Of a DNA stretch of 64,000 bases, positions 53,863 through 61,291 are shown piece after piece. Numbering within the stretch: the first letter of the stretch is position 1; every line of letters begins with the position of its first letter. The notes under the pieces are model-generated. The model worked only from the letters and a program-made list of their open reading frames with translations, ran no database searches and was not told where the DNA came from. The stretch is taken from IMG/VR virus record IMGVR_UViG_3300018420_000012, positions 27,944 to 91,943 of that record; one strand, written 5' to 3'. The position numbers were made by a program, and so were the translations under genes. This stretch comes from a virus.

Positions 53863-53882
53863 ACAACTCTTTCCTTTAACAA

Positions 53883-53914
53883 GATCAGCGGTGGTGTGCC
53901 GCTGGTCTTTTTTT
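53883..53914 (+). terminator. Strong intrinsic terminator of the plus-strand structural operon
   Basis: GATCAGCGG (53883-53891) pairs with CCGCTGGTC (53899-53907) in a 9-bp stem (one T-G), with a 7-nt loop, followed by seven T residues (53908-53914). The T tract touches the stop codon of the minus-strand zinc-ribbon gene. On the minus strand the hairpin is followed by CTTGTTAAAGG, so it may terminate that operon weakly as well. Confidence 0.85.
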
Positions 53915-54245
53915 ATTCATTTGTCTCAGTTTTTGGGTTCCATTTAACCCAGCCGCCATCAGGCAGCCAAGTATCGCCATCTTTGCGTTTTGGGAACAAT
54001 CCGCCACCCTTTTTATGGGCACCAAAAGCCAATTTAGCACGACATCCATTACAACGAAGCTCGTAATATAGGTTGTCATCTACGTTTCTAACAACATATT
54101 TAATGTTATCAGAGCCGCATTTGCCGCAAACATCCTCTTCAAAGACTTCCTGAAACTTGGAAATCTCTCCAAAGATATCTTTTTGAGAATCACCTTCGAT
54201 CTGAACACTCAGTCGCCCATTGCGGGTTTGATAATTTACTTTCAT
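53913..54245 (-). CDS. Zinc-ribbon protein, 110 aa (recombination operon)
   Basis: The true start is taken as ATG 54245, which shares bases with the stop of the upstream gene (TAATG) and has GGAGAG upstream; an in-frame TTG at 54257 is part of that Shine-Dalgarno. Cysteines at 40, 43, 65 and 68 form C-x2-C...C-x2-C, with a strand between, as in a zinc ribbon. This is followed by KLAFGAHKKGGGLFPKRKDGD and a WLPDGGWVKWNP motif. I have seen this layout in phage proteins located beside annealing or recombination genes, without assigned function. It is the last gene of the minus-strand operon. Zinc binding is likely; DNA binding is inferred. Confidence 0.75.
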   Translation of the reverse strand: MKVNYQTRNGRLSVQIEGDSQKDIFGEISKFQEVFEEDVCGKCGSDNIKYVVRNVDDNLYYELRCNGCRAKLAFGAHKKGGGLFPKRKDGDTWLPDGGWVKWNPKTETNE

Positions 54246-55015
54246 TAATCTCTCCAATCGGATAAGTACGCAGTAATAGAATCTGGAACCAGACTCTTAT
54301 CTGCTTGAAATTCATTAAGTTTTTGGATCGCAGCATGTGCTTGACCCTTATCTACTTTTCTCTTTACATTTACGTTAAATACCTCCTTAAAGAATTCCAC
54401 AACGTTCAAGTTTAACTGTTTACATTTTACATCAATAAAATTAGCTTGTGGCTCAGTCATTCTTTGTGAATCATCATACTCACCGTCCGTTGCGACGTTA
54501 GTAGTTTGGCTGATACTACGAACAATGCTTGAAGTGTTCTTCTTTGTCATCTCTTCTGCGGCCACAGTTCTTAATCTAAGGGCTTTTCTTAAAGCACGCC
54601 CTTCAGCTCTAGTTGCCGCCGTAGCGGTCGCAAACACGCAAAATGCGTCGTCTGTATTGCCTTCCCAGCTATCTGCTACATCGCTAAATAAACTACCGTC
54701 CTCAAACACGACTTCCCAGACAACGGTACTTCTTCCAATGCTATTACCATCTAGGGGAACATGCTCTCTAACTGAGCGGCTTACTACGATTCTACCAAGC
54801 AGAAGCTCTGCAACCCTTCTGAGTCCGTTGCATGTTGGTCGCCCATCGAACAATTCGCTCTCATCAAACATAGATAAAACGTAATCATTCCACTCTAACG
54901 ATGTTGGGCTTGGTGCTTCTGTCACAATCCTGTCCTTTACTCTAGTGTCAACATTTTGAGGGCTTTCCAGTTCAACGCCCTCGAACAAATTATCATTCTT
55001 ACTCAAATCAATCAT
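54245..55015 (-). CDS. Rad52/ERF-like single-strand annealing protein, 256 aa
   Basis: Residues ~60-150 form an alpha-beta core with GLRRVAELLLGRIVVSRSV and EVVFEDGSLFSDVADSW. A helix of the type ATAATRAEGRALRKALRLR (about 131-149) follows; a (T/A)xAxxRALRxAL helix after such strands is characteristic of Rad52/ERF-family annealing proteins. The C-terminal ~65 residues (MTEPQANFIDVKCKQLNLNVVEF onward, 184-245) are of the (I/M)T..Q...I......L...... type. In my experience this is the small helical tail seen at the end of many phage annealing proteins. Start ATG overlaps the upstream stop (TAATG). The protein likely anneals ssDNA in phage recombination or repair. Homology is weak by eye, so moderate confidence. 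Confidence 0.6.
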   Translation of the reverse strand: MIDLSKNDNLFEGVELESPQNVDTRVKDRIVTEAPSPTSLEWNDYVLSMFDESELFDGRPTCNGLRRVAELLLGRIVVSRSVREHVPLDGNSIGRSTVVWEVVFEDGSLFSDVADSWEGNTDDAFCVFATATAATRAEGRALRKALRLRTVAAEEMTKKNTSSIVRSISQTTNVATDGEYDDSQRMTEPQANFIDVKCKQLNLNVVEFFKEVFNVNVKRKVDKGQAHAAIQKLNEFQADKSLVPDSITAYLSDWRD

Positions 55016-55779
55016 TATTCAACCTCAATAAAACGCTTACTTTTTGGCGGGAACTCGTCAGCAATCTCGTAGATGTGAGTCAACACCTGTCCGATTAGTT
55101 GCTCTCGCTTCGCCAAACTTTCCTGTCTTAGCGATTTCACTCTGATAATCGCATATCCTTTAGATAAAAGGGCACCAGACTTTCTCAAGTCAGCATTGAT
55201 CTGCTTCTGGAGCTTATCTTCACCCCAGATAGGTAAGAAGTGACTAGGCCCATCTACCTCTATTATAGTCTTCAATGCAGGGATATACAAGTCAATTTCT
55301 AGATTTTCTGCTGGAATAATTAACTCATGCATCTTGACTGTATATCCAGCTCTTTCGATTCTATGTGCAAATATCTTTTCAAGTTTAGAACCTTCTTTTG
55401 CTGCGACTCTAATGGCGGCAATTCCTTTTGAACGCATCTTTTCCTTTTGTTCTGCCGTCATATTGTCCCAATTCTTCTTTGCTTGAATAGTCCTTTTTTT
55501 GCGTTCCTTATCACTCATGCTATCCCAATAGCTGACTAAACTCTGACTAATTAAAACCTTTTCTTCTTTAGTTCTTTTTTTGCCAGCTGTAGGATGGGAG
55601 CTACGTCCAGATTTGAGTGCAGCCTTTTGAGCTTCACTCTTATCTCTTAATTCATAACCATGTTTAATTAAGGTTCGCTTAACTTTATTTGGGTATGTTT
55701 CAAGAAATTTAGCAATCTCATAAGTGCTTTTATTCTCTTCGCAATAAAGTTCAATTACTTTCTTATCAAAATCTTTCAT
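55015..55779 (-). CDS. Helix-turn-helix plus VSR/DUF559-like endonuclease, 254 aa
   Basis: The N-terminal ~45 residues read as a helix-turn-helix (VIELYCEENKSTYEIAKFL, then PNKVKRTLIKHGYELR). Residues ~50-125 are basic repeats (GKKRTKEEKVLISQSLVSYWDSMSDKERKKR in outline) reminiscent of NUMOD DNA-binding segments. The C-terminus has a PD-(D/E)XK-type site: E134, D163 (LEIDLYIP), E174-V-D176-G with H180, and the RKSGALLSKGYAIIRVK tail typical of VSR/DUF559 nucleases. This architecture resembles homing-type or repair endonucleases. No intron or intein is visible beside it, and it lies in an operon with the annealing protein. Catalytic residues look intact. A specific target cannot be seen. Confidence 0.7.
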   Translation of the reverse strand: MKDFDKKVIELYCEENKSTYEIAKFLETYPNKVKRTLIKHGYELRDKSEAQKAALKSGRSSHPTAGKKRTKEEKVLISQSLVSYWDSMSDKERKKRTIQAKKNWDNMTAEQKEKMRSKGIAAIRVAAKEGSKLEKIFAHRIERAGYTVKMHELIIPAENLEIDLYIPALKTIIEVDGPSHFLPIWGEDKLQKQINADLRKSGALLSKGYAIIRVKSLRQESLAKREQLIGQVLTHIYEIADEFPPKSKRFIEVE

Positions 55780-56210
55780 GATAAAACCTTTTGGATACTT
55801 TTCACAGAAAAATCATCCAGCACTTTTGCTTTGGTTCCAGTTAATCTGTAAAATTCTTTACCTTCTTCTTCGTTCCTAGCAATAACATCCACTTTACCAA
55901 CCAGAGATAAAAGACCAAGAAGGTTCTTTTCTTCTGGATTGAAGAGGTATGTCAAATTAAATTTATTGACTGACTTTAAAGCCCTTCCAACATTATTAAT
56001 TGATGTTGCTATTAGATGTCCGGTAAAATGCCAGATATCTGTCCCGTTGAATAAGCCAAATCTAGTGTGGACTGGGTTATAACTGACGTTGTTAAAAAAT
56101 ACACAAGCGTCATTTAACTCTTTGTTGTCTACCGCATCGTTTAGTGCATGGTAGATTTCCAAGTTTCTTTCGCTCTCATTCGTTGACTCAATATAAAATC
56201 CTAAATTCAT
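55776..56210 (-). CDS. Hypothetical protein, 144 aa
   Basis: The start is taken as ATG 56210, which has GGGAG six bases upstream; a longer frame beginning at TTG 56222 would overlap that Shine-Dalgarno. The sequence starts MNLGFYIESTNESERNLEIYHALNDAVD and has an alpha/beta layout with FGLFNGTDIWHFTGHLIATSI, KFNLTYLFNPEE and VDVIARNEEEGKEFYRLTG. The nucleotide-fold-like alternation and the GTD.WHFTG segment recall the C-terminal half of a glycosyltransferase or a glycan-associated phage protein, but I cannot assign it. It overlaps the endonuclease start by ATGA. Confidence 0.6.
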   Translation of the reverse strand: MNLGFYIESTNESERNLEIYHALNDAVDNKELNDACVFFNNVSYNPVHTRFGLFNGTDIWHFTGHLIATSINNVGRALKSVNKFNLTYLFNPEEKNLLGLLSLVGKVDVIARNEEEGKEFYRLTGTKAKVLDDFSVKSIQKVLS

Positions 56211-56212
56211 AA

Positions 56213-56641
56213 TTACTCCCAATTCTTAAATCGTTCAAGTCCCATTGTATCATTATCGTCTTCATCTTCTGCGTCTGGCGGAATCACTGGATCGTCAATC
56301 TCATCATCTTGCGGGATCACTGGATCACTAACCGGTTCGGTCACTGGAGAAGAATCGGGCTTTGGAGGGTTAATAACCGCATCAAGTGCTTCTGGTGTTC
56401 TTGCAACAACCAAACAATCACCGATAACTTTCCAAGAAGTACCATAACGCTCAACGAGTCTAAGTACATCCTGATTCTCTCGATTGTTAAATCTTATCCT
56501 TTTTGACCCCCACACAAATACATCATAATTTTCAGCTTCAAAATCTCGTGCCGCTAAATTAACATTTTCAGCTTGTGTGAGATTATCGACGACTAATGTA
56601 TTTTTACCAGATGCAGCTTGTTTAATTTGATCGAAACTCAT
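56213..56641 (-). CDS. Hypothetical protein with acidic Pro-rich tail, 142 aa
   Basis: Overlaps the 3' end of the reductase gene by 20 bp and has AAGGAG upstream of ATG 56641. Residues 1-90 form a small alpha/beta domain (NTLVVDNLTQAENVNLAARDFEAENYDVFVWG). Residues ~92-130 are a low-complexity acidic segment with a repeated DPVIP(P/Q)D(A/D)E unit. The C-terminus ends MGLERFKNWE. Function is unknown. The repeat could be a flexible tether. The upstream sugar genes and downstream recombination genes give no clear clue, so this may mark the junction of two functional modules. Confidence 0.6.
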   Translation of the reverse strand: MSFDQIKQAASGKNTLVVDNLTQAENVNLAARDFEAENYDVFVWGSKRIRFNNRENQDVLRLVERYGTSWKVIGDCLVVARTPEALDAVINPPKPDSSPVTEPVSDPVIPQDDEIDDPVIPPDAEDEDDNDTMGLERFKNWE

Positions 56642-57581
56642 TTAAATTCTCCTTAAAATTATTGTCGTTTAAAAACCATTCTATTGTTTTATTTAATCCA
56701 TATTTCCAATAAGTCTTAGCTTCAAATCCTAAGATTTCTTTTGCTTTTGACGTATCTAAGCAGCGTCGTGGCTGACCATCAGGTTTCGATGGGTCAAACA
56801 ATATATTCCCATAATAACTCATTTGTCTAGCTATCTCTTCTGCTAATTCCCTAATCTTCACTTCTTGACCGTTACCAATATTGATTGGTTCCAGTGGTAC
56901 ATCTTTTTTGATTGCCGCAGCAATCGCAAAAACACAATCTGGAGCGTATAAAAACTCTCTAGATGCATTTCCGGTTCCCCACAGGTGAACATCAGTTTGC
57001 CCATTCTTAATTGCATGATAAAATTTCAAAATTAAGGCTGGGATAACATGACTGCTAGTAAAGTTAAAATGATCGTGCGGCCCATACATATTCACAGGAA
57101 TAAGATTGGCACCTCTCATACCGTACTGTTCACCATAAGCCTGCAATAATCTCATTAAAGATTTCTTTGCGATGCCATACGGTGCATTTGTTTCCTCTGG
57201 GTATCCATTCCAAAGCTCACACTCTTTAAATGGAACTGGCGTAAATTTTGGGTAAGAACAAACTGTACCCAAAAGAATAAACTTGGAGGTTTTTTGTCTC
57301 CTAGCTTCTTCAATTAGATTTGTTCCCATAATAAGATTCTCATACATAAACTTGCCGGGATTTTCTTGGTTCGCACCAATCCCACCAACAGAGCCAGCAG
57401 CATGAATTACAACATCTGGATTATAATATTGTAGTGCCTTTCTGCAAGCCTGTTGACTGCGAAGATCATATACTGTCGATCCCACAAGAGAAACATCATA
57501 ATCACCCCCAAGTAATCTTGGAAGATGATCCTTTATATTCTTTCCTAAAAAGCCAGTTCCACCAGTTACTAATACTTTCAT
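56622..57581 (-). CDS. fcl: GDP-L-fucose synthase-like reductase/epimerase, 319 aa
   Basis: An SDR of the extended type: nucleotide-binding GGTGFLGKN at 7-15 and the catalytic Y135-x3-K139 in APYGIAKK. A GTVCSYPKFTPVPFKE region supplies the catalytic Ser/Thr/Cys neighbourhood. The stretch PVNMYGPHDHFNFTSSHVIPALILKF in outline is characteristic of GDP-fucose synthases, which convert GDP-4-keto-6-deoxymannose to GDP-L-fucose. WGTGNASREFLYAPD is also typical. Length matches the family (about 310-320). A GDP-mannose dehydratase partner is not in the window and might be host-encoded or further along. Strong Shine-Dalgarno (GGAGG). Substrate specificity is inferred; a related GDP- or dTDP-sugar reductase is possible. 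Confidence 0.85.
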   Translation of the reverse strand: MKVLVTGGTGFLGKNIKDHLPRLLGGDYDVSLVGSTVYDLRSQQACRKALQYYNPDVVIHAAGSVGGIGANQENPGKFMYENLIMGTNLIEEARRQKTSKFILLGTVCSYPKFTPVPFKECELWNGYPEETNAPYGIAKKSLMRLLQAYGEQYGMRGANLIPVNMYGPHDHFNFTSSHVIPALILKFYHAIKNGQTDVHLWGTGNASREFLYAPDCVFAIAAAIKKDVPLEPINIGNGQEVKIRELAEEIARQMSYYGNILFDPSKPDGQPRRCLDTSKAKEILGFEAKTYWKYGLNKTIEWFLNDNNFKENLNEFRSN

Positions 57582-58409
57582 TTAATCCTCCAAAAAAGCC
57601 TTTCCGAATGTAACAAGTTCAGCAACGTAATTTTCTTTTATATAATTTTTATAACCTTTAACTTCTTCAATCAGGTCGTAAATATCTGGATTAAAATCAA
57701 TTCCATCATAGATATGAAGAGGTGTATCTTTCTCCATGAAATTCAGATTATTTACCACGGGGTCATATCTCTGATTGATAAAGCTAACATCATGTCCCCA
57801 AGTCTTATACTCATAGTGTTTATACCACAACTGTTTAAGGACATAATATCTTTTATTGATCGCCTGCAAGTGAATAACACCAGCGTCAGAACATCGGGCT
57901 TTATTGAGGGCGACTTGTGGCGTTCTGGGTGTATGATACTTATATTGACTTAAATCAAATTTACCAGTATGTCTCATTGGTAATATGAATGTACGATAAT
58001 TAGTTACATACATTGGGTCTTGTCTTATTTTAGCTACGCTACCGACAACATTGTACCAATAAAACTCTACATCAAATAAACAGCAATTCTCAAGGATTGA
58101 ATCCCAATTATTTACCCAAGACGACGACAATAACTCATCTGCGTCAATGGACAGCACAAAATCCGCTCCATCGTTCCTAGAAAATTCTAGCATCCATGAG
58201 CGATTATGACTCTCGCTAAATTCTTTTTGGTTGCCCTCAAAGATAATGGCACGATCACCGAATAATGACTTAATTACATTTGCTGTGTCGTCAGAAGAAT
58301 TATCGTCATAAAACACCCATTTATCAATAGGATAATCTTTCCAGTATTCATAAACCTTTGGCAATATAAGTGCCTCGTTCTGAATCATTACATTCGCTTG
58401 AACTTTCAT
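57582..58409 (-). CDS. GT2-type glycosyltransferase, 275 aa
   Basis: The start ATG 58409 forms an ATGA overlap with the upstream stop and has AAGGAG upstream; a GTG at 58421 lies within that Shine-Dalgarno. N-terminal VMIQNEALILPKVYEYW, then VFYDDNSSDDT (DDNS 35-38) and SIDADE (DAD at 89-91) are the nucleotide-sugar and metal-binding motifs of GT-A/family 2-like transferases. Such proteins of ~270 residues are common in phage and bacterial surface-glycan loci. It would transfer a sugar from an NDP donor to an unknown acceptor. The C-terminus (about 200-275) is charged and helical. Catalytic residues appear present. Confidence 0.8.
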   Translation of the reverse strand: MKVQANVMIQNEALILPKVYEYWKDYPIDKWVFYDDNSSDDTANVIKSLFGDRAIIFEGNQKEFSESHNRSWMLEFSRNDGADFVLSIDADELLSSSWVNNWDSILENCCLFDVEFYWYNVVGSVAKIRQDPMYVTNYRTFILPMRHTGKFDLSQYKYHTPRTPQVALNKARCSDAGVIHLQAINKRYYVLKQLWYKHYEYKTWGHDVSFINQRYDPVVNNLNFMEKDTPLHIYDGIDFNPDIYDLIEEVKGYKNYIKENYVAELVTFGKAFLED

Positions 58410-59275
58410 ATTAGATGCCACTCCTTAAACTGCACTGGTCGTTGGAATATTTCATGATGTCCTCTCTGACAATAAATGTTTACAGGTTTATTACAAAACA
58501 TATTATATCTCGCTTGAAGCTGATATACTAAACATGCCCATAGCGAATCAATTAAATGTAGCTCCTGAGCGTTCTCAAGAACTTTAATATAATCAAACAA
58601 TAATCTTGACCGTCCGTTTAGATTGACATAGCTTACGCCATCTTTCATGGTATCAAAGTTGATTTTAGTATTTTTATATGGAACACCTGCCACGCCGCCT
58701 TCAGGTTCTCTATTTTGATCGTCGTGGTAAAGAATGTAGTCTTCGCCATGCTCTTTTACAAAATCTTCATATACTTTATTCTCTAGCTCAATATCTCTAT
58801 TAACATTAAAACTAGAACATCTGGTGGCATATGGAATATTATAATACTCATAAAACGCTTCTGGGAAATAAGGAAATCTATCGTGTCCGGGTAGTATTCT
58901 GTTGGTGATAAAATAATGATACCATCTTAGTGCAAATTCATCTTCTCTCCACTTGTCGTGTTCACCATGAGTTTGCATGGTCATGTCTTGTGGCAATAAT
59001 AGATTACCGTAACCATCCCTGTCGGCAGAGGTATAAATAAAACTGTCTACGTGAGGAGTCTTGGTGATGGTTCCGTAATACCTACCATCGTCGCCATTAA
59101 AATAAATTGCCTCTACATTATCTTTTCCGCGAAGATAAAATTCCATAAAATCTTTAGCGTCAGACCGAACAAATAATGTAATCTGTTCGTGACGCTCGCT
59201 ATAATAATCAATCAGCCCCATGCACATTAGCAGGTCTGTCCATCCTTGATGGAAGTATACAAAAGCTCTATCCAA
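58406..59275 (-). CDS. Putative glycosyltransferase-like protein (GT-B type?), 289 aa
   Basis: The start is TTG 59275 with GGAGAG seven bases upstream, within the 3' end of the nucleotidyltransferase; a later in-frame ATG would remove the first strand. The layout alternates strands and helices: FVYFHQGWTDLLMCMGLIDYYSE, ITLFVRSDAKDFMEFYL, YILYHDDQN and LHLIDSLWACLVYQL. This has the look of a GT-B fold (glycosyltransferase family 9/heptosyl-like), with a late ...DSLWACL helix in the nucleotide-binding half. No clear signature residue is seen, so it is a tentative call supported by the surrounding sugar genes. Confidence 0.5.
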   Translation of the reverse strand: MDRAFVYFHQGWTDLLMCMGLIDYYSERHEQITLFVRSDAKDFMEFYLRGKDNVEAIYFNGDDGRYYGTITKTPHVDSFIYTSADRDGYGNLLLPQDMTMQTHGEHDKWREDEFALRWYHYFITNRILPGHDRFPYFPEAFYEYYNIPYATRCSSFNVNRDIELENKVYEDFVKEHGEDYILYHDDQNREPEGGVAGVPYKNTKINFDTMKDGVSYVNLNGRSRLLFDYIKVLENAQELHLIDSLWACLVYQLQARYNMFCNKPVNIYCQRGHHEIFQRPVQFKEWHLI

Positions 59276-60815
59276 AATATTCTCTCCAATAATTGTATGT
59301 CCTATAGTCGTTAGGTGTTCCCCAGCAAATATAATTGTCTACTTCAAACACTTTTACTTTTAGTCCTGCTTGTATGTTTCTATTGATTACGTCGTCAACG
59401 TAGAACTCACCAGCGGTTCTTTCGTCGTGGAACCTGTTTACATTCAGACCGTTGATAAAGTCGTTCGCACGCCTATAGTAAAAGGTTCCGATGATCGCAT
59501 GACGCTCAAGTGGGTTGCCGCCGTTAAACTTTTTACAAGAAACTCCGCGAACATTTCCTTCCTCATCTACGTCAAGCCAAGAATACATATTCGGATTGAC
59601 CTTGCTTGTCTGATTGTTCCTAAATGACCAGACAATAACATCCACAGACTCATCATTTACTAGATTTAAAAACTTCTGCTCGTCGTAGCAAGCACCGTTG
59701 TCGCAAGCTGAGATCAAAATTGGCTCATCTTTGCTTTCTAGTGCATTGACTCCGATTTCGCATGTGCAAGCCTGTCCTTCAGTTACACCAGAAATCTCTA
59801 TAATATCAGCATCAGGATAATACTTTTGTATCTCCTTATCTATATTAGCCTCGACAACGTGTTTTTCCAAACAAATAAACTTAGATTTCTTAAATTTTGG
59901 CAAACTTTTTACAGCCCTAACAATCATAGGGTCGCCATCAATCGGAATCAGGGGTTTTGGTCCATATCCTTCGTCTGCAAACCTTTGCCCATGACCCGCC
60001 ATAGGTAGAATCAAGGTAAAATCTCGCTCTGGTGCGGTGTTCTGCTCTTTCTTTAGGTTAGCAAAGCAGTCAGACCAACCCTTGTAGATTTCCAGATCGT
60101 AGGGCGTTCCCCATTGTAGCATTTTTTCAATTTCAAAAACCCTAACCCACCGCTTATCTTCTAACAATAACTTATAAACAAGACTTACATAGTATTCCCC
60201 ATTTAGATTCATATTTCTATTCATCAATTCTTGGAAGTATTTTTTAACAATACTGCCAGAGCGGAAATAATAAGTTCCATTCGATGCAAACTCATTCATC
60301 TTGTTGTCTGTAAATGGCTCTTTTTCTTTAATGTCTTTAAGGATTAAATGATTTTCCTTACAAAACGCATAATTATCAGAGCCAAGCATGTGTGGATGAA
60401 AGCCTGTATAGCATGGTATACAGCCATGATGATTACTAGCAATAGACAGAAACTTATCAAAGTCCCAAACTGTACCATAGTCACAATAACTTACAATTAC
60501 TGGTCTATCATTGTCGATCTGGTCAAAGATTTGCGACACAGCATAAACCGGCCCTTTTTTGTGCTCTGGAATAACTACAATTTTGCCCGTTGGACAATAC
60601 TTATTTAAGACCTCGGCCATATGAGTGTTATCAATATGATCTTGATTACAAATAAATGTTACATCTTCAACGCCCGGAAATATGTCCAGAACATGAGCTA
60701 TAATCGGTTTACCGTCCACTTCGATCAGTGGCTTTGGGTCTTTATATCCAGCCTCAATAAATCTCCTACCGATACCAGACATCGGAATAATTAATTGTAT
60801 ATCTTTTTTATTCAT
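59268..60815 (-). CDS. Tandem double-domain sugar nucleotidyltransferase, 515 aa
   Basis: Two related ~255-residue nucleotidyltransferase domains are fused. The first starts QLIIPMSGIGRRFIEAGY with DPKPLIEVDGKPII. The second starts TLILPMAGHGQRFADEGY with GPKPLIPIDGDPMI at about residue 266. Each has a metal-binding CD motif: VSYCDYGTVWDFDKF in the first and ISACDNGACYDEQKF in the second. Each also ends with an almost identical WG(T/A)P.(D/E)..(I/T)Y segment, in WGTPYDLEIY and WGTPNDYRTY. This is the NTP-transferase fold of sugar-1-phosphate or alcohol-phosphate nucleotidyltransferases, usually single-domain. Both copies look catalytically competent by eye. The NDP-sugar made is unknown. ATGA overlap with the GDPD-like gene suggests coupling. 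Confidence 0.85.
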   Translation of the reverse strand: MNKKDIQLIIPMSGIGRRFIEAGYKDPKPLIEVDGKPIIAHVLDIFPGVEDVTFICNQDHIDNTHMAEVLNKYCPTGKIVVIPEHKKGPVYAVSQIFDQIDNDRPVIVSYCDYGTVWDFDKFLSIASNHHGCIPCYTGFHPHMLGSDNYAFCKENHLILKDIKEKEPFTDNKMNEFASNGTYYFRSGSIVKKYFQELMNRNMNLNGEYYVSLVYKLLLEDKRWVRVFEIEKMLQWGTPYDLEIYKGWSDCFANLKKEQNTAPERDFTLILPMAGHGQRFADEGYGPKPLIPIDGDPMIVRAVKSLPKFKKSKFICLEKHVVEANIDKEIQKYYPDADIIEISGVTEGQACTCEIGVNALESKDEPILISACDNGACYDEQKFLNLVNDESVDVIVWSFRNNQTSKVNPNMYSWLDVDEEGNVRGVSCKKFNGGNPLERHAIIGTFYYRRANDFINGLNVNRFHDERTAGEFYVDDVINRNIQAGLKVKVFEVDNYICWGTPNDYRTYNYWREYFG

Positions 60816-61291
60816 AGTTTACTCTTTAAGTATTCGGGATAATCTGTGCAAATTCCATAGATATTTTTGGCCCTATCTAGATCAAAATTATCAATATCTT
60901 CTTTGGATAATAGAGGAATAATACTAAGGTTTGTTAATTCTAGACTTAGGTCATGAACCCAAACCCAGCCCGGATATGCTGGATATGAGCCGGGAGTTAC
61001 CAAGCAGAACGGGTCGGCAGTATGACAAAAACATTTGAAATCCGGCATGTAAAAAAAAGATTGAATGTCTTTGCAATGAACCCAAAGATGTCTCCTTCTG
61101 CTGTGAAGTTCTCCATACTTAACATCGTACTGTGCAAAATCATGCCCCAAATAGATATGTCCATCTTGAGCCCTTACATCAACCTCAACGTACCAATTAG
61201 CATTGATTGCTTCATCAATATATGAAAGACTATTTTCTCTTTCTGGGATTGGGCCATTGAGATTACCCCTGTGTGATATTATTCGCGGCAT
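60812..61291 (-). CDS. Short GDPD-like phosphodiesterase, 159 aa
   Basis: Contains the hallmark order of glycerophosphodiester phosphodiesterases: SHRGN (H7), PERENS (E19), EVDVR (E36, D38) and GHD (H50, D51), and ends with a GICTDYPEYL motif. At 159 residues it is much shorter than the usual ~230-250. It lacks most of the helical insert, but the metal-binding residues are present. In glycan loci such proteins may act on glycerol-phosphate or other phosphodiester decorations. ATG 61291 has AGAGGA upstream, so the 29-bp overlap with the preceding gene is real coupling. Activity is plausible but unproven. Confidence 0.75.
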   Translation of the reverse strand: MPRIISHRGNLNGPIPERENSLSYIDEAINANWYVEVDVRAQDGHIYLGHDFAQYDVKYGELHSRRRHLWVHCKDIQSFFYMPDFKCFCHTADPFCLVTPGSYPAYPGWVWVHDLSLELTNLSIIPLLSKEDIDNFDLDRAKNIYGICTDYPEYLKSKL

